Assembly (NCBI GenBank): GCA_965242745.1
Contig: CBDETG010000084.1
Span: forward strand, 1-11,008
DNA: 11,008 bases
From: JABAAI01 sp965242745
GTDB taxonomy: Bacteria > Spirochaetota > Leptospiria > Leptospirales > Leptonemataceae
Direction of reading: 5' to 3'
The position numbers and the translations under genes were made by a program. Shown here piece by piece: positions 6,960 through 11,008 of this stretch; positions within the stretch are counted from its first letter, which is position 1, and every line of letters starts with the position of its first letter. A model generated the notes under the pieces. It had not been told where the DNA came from, searched no databases, and worked only from the letters and a program-made list of their open reading frames with translations.

Positions 6960-8402
6960 TTAGAGGCTGATACAGGTGTTGTCCTCGGGATTGTAGAGCT
7001 GATCGCCCGTGCAAGTGACTATCTTCTCGCAGGTGGGCTTGTTCGTCGGCTTGACCTCGCCGGCTGGGCAGGAGCTGGCGCAGTCCGTCCTGCCAGAATT
7101 GGGAAACTGTGAATCCGGACATTCGCTGAGGCAAGCTGTCTGTTCGGTATTGCGCAAGGGCGTATCGCCTGAGCATTCTTGGCAGACGCCGTCAAGCTGC
7201 GCAACGTAGCCGGGCATGTCCTGGCAGGCGGCGTCCGTAATGCAGTCAGTACCCAGCAGGCTGTTAGGGCCGCTACTGTTGCCGCCATGGCAGTCGGTAT
7301 AGCTGATGCAGGCCGTCTTGCCCACATTGCGTATGGGGTCATCGCCCGTGCATTCCATACATTCGCCGTCATCGGCAGCAACATGGCCCGCCATGTCCTG
7401 GCAGGCCTCATCCGTGATGCAGCGGTTGTCCAGTATGCTATTTTCCCCGCTGCTGTCGCCGCCATGGCAGGCGTCTTCGCTGATGCAGGCGCGGCCATCC
7501 GTGCTGATGAGCTTGCCTGTGGCTATGCGGCAGGCGGCTTCCGTAATGCAGGTATTATCCGCCGGGTTGTGCACCTTGTTGCCCGTGCATGTGGCTTTCG
7601 CCTCGCAAGTGGGTTTGTTCGTCGGCTTCAGCTCCCCATTCGCGCATGTGGTGACGCAGGCTGTCCTGTCCGAATTGGGATATTCTGGATCAGCGCAGGC
7701 TGTGCATTTCTCGTCTTTGAGTATCTGATTGCCCGTGCAGGGGTGATCGGAGTGTGATATGCTTTCTTTCAAATTGCCGTCTTCGTGGTAGGTGAATTCA
7801 TAGTGTTTTGTTAGGCCGTCGTTTTGGTAGCGTATGTATGTTTTGCGAGCGCCGTTGTTATGGCAGGTTATGCTGAAATCTGTTTTTGTATCGTAGTTTG
7901 AGTCATAATCGCCGGCTATGCAGTCGTGCCTCCCGCCGCCGTATAAAGCAGGGTCTGCGCAGCTATAGTGCAGATCGCAGCCGTGTTGTGCTGGCGCGCA
8001 GGTCTCTTGCGTAATGCCATCGTCTTGGTAGCATATAGGGTGGCCGCCGTATTGTATGCCGTAGCTGTCGTAGCGTATCAGAGTCTTGAGCTGGCCGTTG
8101 CTTTCGTAAAACGTGTAGTGGATGCTGGAAATGGGCTTCTTGTAAAAAGCCGTAAAAGAAGTCTGGTAAAGGATGACGTGTTTGCGGTTGCCATTGCTGT
8201 AGCATCCTATACTAAAATCTATGTCCCCGTCGCTATTGCTGTCATAATCGCCCGCCCGGCACTCAAACTCGCCATCAGCGCCTTCGGGTATAAATTGATA
8301 AGGCGGGCTTTCTGTATCCGTGTTGCTTGGATTGCCATCACTTGCGCAGCTAAGGCAGCTCAGCATTGCAAGCATAGATAAAAAAGTGGTGATTTGTTTC
8401 AT
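6960..8402 (-). CDS. Cys-rich modular surface lipoprotein
   Basis: A predicted 480-residue exported lipoprotein of unknown function. The signal peptide MKQITTFLSMLAMLSCLSC has two possible lipidation residues, Cys16 and Cys19. Residues 50-74 and 163-187 are two copies of an acidic module (DYDSNSDGDIDF, DYDSNYDTKTDF) ending in an NGxRK segment. The acidic part resembles thrombospondin type 3 or dockerin-like calcium loops. Each is followed by Tyr/Asn/Gly-rich segments of MORN-variant type (YTFYESNGQLKTLIRY, FTYHEDGNLKES). Residues 222-480 hold 28 Cys in growth-factor-receptor-like repeats. Two 59-residue units, 309-367 and 368-426, are in direct tandem, and a PTNKPTCE block recurs at 260-267 and 452-459. 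AAGGAG precedes the ATG by 5 nt. The peptidase gene follows after 9 nt. A shorter paralogue with the same signal peptide lies 1.8 kb upstream. An adhesin or antigen role is possible, but not shown. Confidence 0.85.
   Translation of the reverse strand: MKQITTFLSMLAMLSCLSCASDGNPSNTDTESPPYQFIPEGADGEFECRAGDYDSNSDGDIDFSIGCYSNGNRKHVILYQTSFTAFYKKPISSIHYTFYESNGQLKTLIRYDSYGIQYGGHPICYQDDGITQETCAPAQHGCDLHYSCADPALYGGGRHDCIAGDYDSNYDTKTDFSITCHNNGARKTYIRYQNDGLTKHYEFTYHEDGNLKESISHSDHPCTGNQILKDEKCTACADPEYPNSDRTACVTTCANGELKPTNKPTCEAKATCTGNKVHNPADNTCITEAACRIATGKLISTDGRACISEDACHGGDSSGENSILDNRCITDEACQDMAGHVAADDGECMECTGDDPIRNVGKTACISYTDCHGGNSSGPNSLLGTDCITDAACQDMPGYVAQLDGVCQECSGDTPLRNTEQTACLSECPDSQFPNSGRTDCASSCPAGEVKPTNKPTCEKIVTCTGDQLYNPEDNTCISL
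7125..7478 (-). repeat. Tandem 177-bp duplication inside the lipoprotein gene
   Basis: Two in-frame copies of a 59-codon unit lie head to tail (7302-7478 and 7125-7301). Both encode the pattern xCHGGxSSGxNSxL, CITDxACQDMxG, DGxCxEC, GDxPxRNxxxTAC. Each copy keeps seven Cys at the same positions, while linker residues have diverged. This shows growth of the Cys-rich domain by duplication, well before the present but within the same gene. Confidence 0.85.
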
Positions 8403-8407
8403 ATTGA

Positions 8408-8413
8408 CTCCTT
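8408..8413 (-). promoter_or_regulatory. Ribosome binding site of the Cys-rich lipoprotein gene
   Basis: The minus strand reads AAGGAG here, 5 nt before the ATG at 8402. The paralogue has AAAGGAG 8 nt before its own ATG. Both support the shared MKQITTFLS start. Confidence 0.75.
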
Positions 8414-8419
8414 GAAAAC

Positions 8420-8512
8420 CAACCCTTATTTACAAAGTATTTTTTTTTAGGCAGACTAGGCAAGAAAAAAACTGTTGGCGCTTGTTTTTTTTCAAAAAAC
8501 CTGCCTCCGGCC
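8420..8512 (-). promoter_or_regulatory. Conserved lipoprotein leader, copy 1, with promoter candidate
   Basis: This block is closely matched to 10800-10884 ahead of the paralogue. Shared parts include CAAGCGCCAACAG and TACTTTGT, both on the minus strand. The best promoter candidate is TTGCCT (8458-8463) and TACTTT (8434-8439), with an 18-nt spacer that contains nine consecutive A (8440-8448). Other homopolymers are a 7-base run at 8465-8471 and an 8-base run just beyond. The conservation between paralogues is seen directly; the exact promoter hexamers are inferred and match the consensus only moderately. Confidence 0.5.
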
Positions 8513-9035
8513 TTGTTGTCATAAGCGGCGCATGGCGTTGTTGTAATAATGCAGCGTTAGCTTTGATGACTGCGGGCGGTGTGGTAATATGCGGCGTCTG
8601 GGCGTTGTTGTAATAATAGGGCGTTAGTTTTGATGACTGCGGGCGGTGTGGTAATATGCGGCGCATGGTGTTGTTGTAATAATGCGGAGTTGGTTTTAAT
8701 AGAGGCGGGCGGTGTGGTAATATGCGGCGCATGGCGTTGTTGGAATAATGCAGCGTTAGTTTTGATGACTGCGGGCGGTGTGGTAATATGCGGCGTCTGG
8801 GCGTTGTTGTAATAATGTAGAGTTGGTTTTCATGACAGGGGGCGGTGTTGTAATATGCGGCGCATGGCGTTGTTGTAATAATAGGGCGTTAGTTTTGATG
8901 ACTGCGGGCGGTGTGGTAATATGCGGCGTCTGGGCGTTGTTGTAATAATGTAGAGTTGGTTTTCATGACAGGGGGCGGTGTGGTAATATGCGGCGCATGG
9001 CGTTGTTGTAATAATAGGGCGTTAGTTTTGATGAC

Positions 9036-9154
9036 GGCGCCCAACGCGACATAATGCTGGCGGCTGTGGTGAAAATGGCGTTGTAGTAGCAAGGGTGCGC
9101 TTGTGTTAGGGGGGCGTTAGCTCTGCTGACTAGGGCGGGGATGGAATTAGGCGG
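9036..9154. repeat. 119-bp array-interrupting element, copy 1
   Basis: The element starts GGCGCCCAACGCGACATAAT and ends GGATGGAATTAGGCGG. It replaces the normal repeat after the middle GTTTTGATGAC. It appears to be a diverged relative of the array units, with GGCTGTGGTGAAAATGGCG and TTGTAGTAGC resembling the two unit cores. Copy 1 is identical to copy 3. Confidence 0.9.
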
Positions 9155-9331
9155 CGCATGGCGTTGTTGTAATAATGCAGCGTTAGCTTTGATGACTGCG
9201 GGCGGTGTGGTAATATGCGGAGTCTGGGCGTTGTTGTAATAATAGGGCGTTAGTTTTCATGACAGGGGGGCGGTGTGGTAATATGCGGCGTCTGGGCGTT
9301 GTTGTAATAATAGGGCGTTAGTTTTGATGAC

Positions 9332-9450
9332 GGCGCCCAACGCGACATAATGCTGGCGGCTGTGGTGAAAATGGCGCTGTAGTAGCAAGGGTGCGCTTGT
9401 GTTAGGGGGGCGTTAGCTCTGCTGACTAGGGCGGGGATGGAATTAGGCGG
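9332..9450. repeat. 119-bp array-interrupting element, copy 2
   Basis: Same length and boundaries as copy 1, with one substitution (ATGGCGCTGTAG instead of ATGGCGTTGTAG, at 9377). It is followed by CACTTGGGTGCCG, an exit shared in similar form by copy 3 but not copy 1. Confidence 0.9.
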
Positions 9451-9682
9451 CACTTGGGTGCCGGGGCGTTAGTTTTGATGACTGCGGGCGGTGTGGTAAT
9501 ATGCGGCGTCTGGGCGTTGTTGTAATAATGCGGCGTTGGTTTTAATAGAGGCGGGCGGTGTGGTAATATGCGGCGTCTGGGCGTTGTTGTAATAATATAG
9601 AGTTGGTTTTCATGACAGGGGGCGGTGTTGTAATATGCGGCGCATGGCGTTGTTGTAATAATAGGGCGTTAGTTTTGATGAC

Positions 9683-9801
9683 GGCGCCCAACGCGACATA
9701 ATGCTGGCGGCTGTGGTGAAAATGGCGTTGTAGTAGCAAGGGTGCGCTTGTGTTAGGGGGGCGTTAGCTCTGCTGACTAGGGCGGGGATGGAATTAGGCG
9801 G
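9683..9801. repeat. 119-bp array-interrupting element, copy 3
   Basis: Identical over all 119 bases to copy 1, although the surrounding 66-67 bp units vary. The sequence before it (from about 9564) also matches the sequence before copy 1 almost exactly. The duplicated segment was therefore larger than the element alone. Confidence 0.9.
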
Positions 9802-10195
9802 CGCTTGGGTGCCGTGGCGTTGACTTTGCTGACTGCGGGCGGTGTGGTAGTATGCGGCGCATGGCGTTGTTGTAATAATTCGCCGTTGGTTTTAATAGAG
9901 GCGGGCGGTGTGGTAATATGCGGCGTCTGGGCGTTGTTGTAATAATGCAGCGTTAGTTTTGATGACTGCGGGCGGTGTGGTAATATGCGGCGTCTGGTGT
10001 TGTTGTAATAATAGGGCGTTAGTTTTGATGACTGCGGGCGGTGTGGTAGTATGCGGCGCATGGTGTTGTTTGTAATAATGCAGCGGTGGTTTTCATGACA
10101 GGGGGCGGTGTGGTAATATGCGGAGTCTGGCCGCCGTATTATGTCGTATTGGGTGCTGATGCAGCTAAGCAAAACGAACAACGAGGCTGAGCGCC

Positions 10196-10781
10196 TTAGT
10201 TTATGCACGTTTTGCTGTTTTCATCACAGCCGTGTTTTGCCTGCGTGCAGGGCTCTTCAGTATTGCCGTCGTCTTGGTAGCATATAGGGTGGCCGTTGTG
10301 CTTTGTGCCGTCGAGATAGTAGTTTATCTTTGTCTTGCGATCACCGTTGCTTTCGTAAAATGTGATTTCAGAAGATTGTGTCATGCCGTCGGGATGGTAG
10401 CCTAGATAAGTCTTGCGCTGGCCATTGCTTTCGTAGTAAGTGGTTTCACTGAATTTTGTATCATCGCTTGTGTAGTCCATCCTTGTCTTCTTATTGCCGT
10501 TGCTTTCGTAGTAGGTGTATTCATAGTCTTTTGTCATGCCGTCGGGATGGTAGGACTATCTCTCTCTTCCTATTGCCGTTTTCATAGCACTCCATAGTAT
10601 AGTCCCGGCGCCCGTCGCCATCGGTGTCATGATCGCCTGCTGAGCAATCAATTACGTTGGCAGGCATGTCATCCCTGCCGTCCTTGACAGCAGGGCTGTC
10701 AGAGCCGTCCTTGCCATCACTTGCGCAAGCAAGGCAGATCAGCATTGCAAGTATAGATAAAAAAGTTGTGATTTGTTTCAT
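10196..10781 (-). pseudogene. Short paralogous lipoprotein gene broken by one frameshift
   Basis: The 5' part (10781 to 10557) encodes the signal peptide MKQITTFLSILAMLICLAC, 20 of 23 N-terminal residues matching the larger lipoprotein. It is followed by an Asp/Gly-rich linker and the module DHDTDGDGRRDY..CYENGNRKREI. The frame then shifts at about 10556. The second frame (10555 to 10196) continues the same protein: YHPDGMTK and three MORN-variant repeats of about 25 residues (YYESNGNKKT, YYESNGQRKT, FYESNGDRKT). It closes with GHPICYQDDG and HGCD, which the larger paralogue also has at 120-143. A single extra base (or two missing) restores a protein of about 194 residues. There is no slippery run at the site, so this looks like a mutation or a sequencing error rather than programmed frameshifting. 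AAAGGAG lies 8 nt before the ATG. It lacks the Cys-rich half of the paralogue. Confidence 0.8.
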
Positions 10782-10789
10782 TTCTTAAG

Positions 10790-10796
10790 CTCCTTT
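10790..10796 (-). promoter_or_regulatory. Ribosome binding site of the frameshifted lipoprotein gene
   Basis: The minus strand reads AAAGGAG here, 8 nt before the ATG at 10781. Its preservation suggests the gene was functional until recently. Confidence 0.7.
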
Positions 10797-10799
10797 AAT

Positions 10800-10884
10800 A
10801 TTGACAAAGTATTTTTTTACGCAGATTAAGCAAGCAAAAAACTGTTGGCGCTTGTTTTTTTCAAAAATACATTAGCCTACAGCT
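10800..10884 (-). promoter_or_regulatory. Conserved lipoprotein leader, copy 2, with promoter candidate
   Basis: This is the counterpart of 8420-8512. The matching promoter candidate is TTGCTT (10828-10833) and TACTTT (10806-10811), with a 16-nt spacer that includes seven A (10812-10818) instead of nine. The other homopolymers are also shorter here by one base each (6 versus 7, 7 versus 8, 5 versus 6). The leader runs into array-type sequence on its upstream side, as in copy 1. Confidence 0.5.
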
Positions 10885-11008
10885 TTGTTGTAATAGGCGG
10901 CGGGAGAAGTAATGACGATAGCGCCCAGTGAGATAAGTAACGTTTGGAATAAGCAGCGTGGGCTCTGTTGACTGGGGCCTTGTTGTAATAAGCAGAGTCT
11001 GGGCGCCG
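10885..11008. repeat. Start of a second, degenerate repeat array (continues past right edge)
   Basis: TTGTTGTAATAGGCGGCG at 10885 and TTGTTGTAATAAGCAGAGTC at 10980 match the array core. The sequence between them is diverged (AATAAGCAGCGTGGGCTCTG). This places repeat DNA upstream of the second lipoprotein gene as well. No gene is visible in these 124 bp. Confidence 0.65.

Larger units (their letters stand above)
8513..10130. repeat. Tandem array of 66-67 bp repeats, about 18 units, G/T-rich on the plus strand
   Basis: The marker TAATATGCGG or a one-base variant recurs at 8585, 8652, 8718, 8784, 8851, 8917, 8984, 9211, 9279, 9497, 9564, 9631, 9848, 9914, 9981, 10047 and 10114. Uninterrupted steps are 66-68 bp. 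Units carry either CGCATGGCG or CGTCTGGGCG, which accounts for most of the 66/67 difference. They also carry one of three middles: TGATGACTGCGGG, TCATGACAGGGGG or TAATAGAGGCGGG. Each unit is itself built from two related parts, TGTTGTAATAATGCGGCG-like and TGTGGTAATATGCGGCG-like. A typical unit has about 26 G and 22 T against 8 C and 11 A. Three larger gaps hold a 119-bp element. There are no unique spacers, so it is not CRISPR. Unit length is not a fixed multiple of three, so it is not a coding repeat. The array lies upstream of one lipoprotein gene and downstream of the other. Function unknown. Confidence 0.95.

Noticed and set aside
6980..8381. Long plus-strand open frames opposite the lipoprotein gene (for example 7179-7757)
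   Set aside because: They are antisense shadows of the Cys-rich coding repeats. The minus-strand frame has the signal peptide, ribosome site and modular protein structure.
8513..10130. CRISPR array
   Set aside because: Units are directly adjacent without unique spacers, repeats are 66-67 bp and variable, and no cas gene is in the window.
10123..10140. 13-bp match (TGGCCGCCGTATT) between the array end and the coding sequence at 8041-8053 as a recombination scar
   Set aside because: A match of this length is expected about once by chance in a window this size, and the flanks do not align clearly.
8430..10208. Several minus- and plus-strand open frames across the repeat array, with recurring peptides such as TPYYYNNAQTPHITTPP
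   Set aside because: They arise from the repeat itself. The 67-bp units shift the frame from unit to unit, no single frame is maintained, and there are no ribosome sites or signal peptides.

Overview
The window looks like chromosomal DNA of a Gram-negative bacterium that makes lipid A (lpxA) and surface lipoproteins. The two lipoproteins and the predicted peptidase have relaxed, Cys-containing lipoboxes, which would fit a spirochaete-like lineage. That placement is a weak inference; nothing in the window fixes the taxon. GC content is moderate.

Left part (1-5676) is housekeeping. A beta-class DNA adenine methyltransferase runs off the left edge on the minus strand (1-454). It is divergent from a complete NAD-type glyceraldehyde-3-phosphate dehydrogenase (686-1693, plus). 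Facing that gene is a tight minus-strand group in the order hisD-panD-lpxA (4288 down to 1733). The hisD-panD gap is 1 nt and the panD-lpxA gap is 26 nt, so histidine, pantothenate and lipid A synthesis genes are probably co-transcribed. After a 446-bp divergent intergenic region comes ribF (4735-5676, plus), the bifunctional riboflavin kinase/FAD synthetase, whose last codons form a perfect hairpin. The 230 bp after ribF hold no intact gene, but read in two frames like a frameshifted remnant.

Right part (5907-11008) is accessory in character. A predicted membrane-anchored gluzincin-type aminopeptidase (COG4324-like) lies directly downstream of a 480-residue Cys-rich modular lipoprotein gene, on the same strand. 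Upstream of that gene is a 1.6-kb array of 66-67 bp tandem repeats with strong G/T strand bias. The array is interrupted three times by a 119-bp element whose copies are identical or differ by one base. Beyond the array is a second, shorter paralogous lipoprotein gene, broken by one frameshift. It has the same signal peptide and the same roughly 90-bp leader. More degenerate repeats follow to the right edge.

The two lipoprotein genes therefore look like cassettes of the form repeat array - conserved leader - shared signal peptide - variable modular body. The leader contains four homopolymer tracts, all differing in length between the copies, and one lies in the spacer of the best promoter candidate. 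This suggests a rearranging and possibly phase-variable surface-protein locus. It is the most interesting part of the window, but the idea rests on sequence pattern only.
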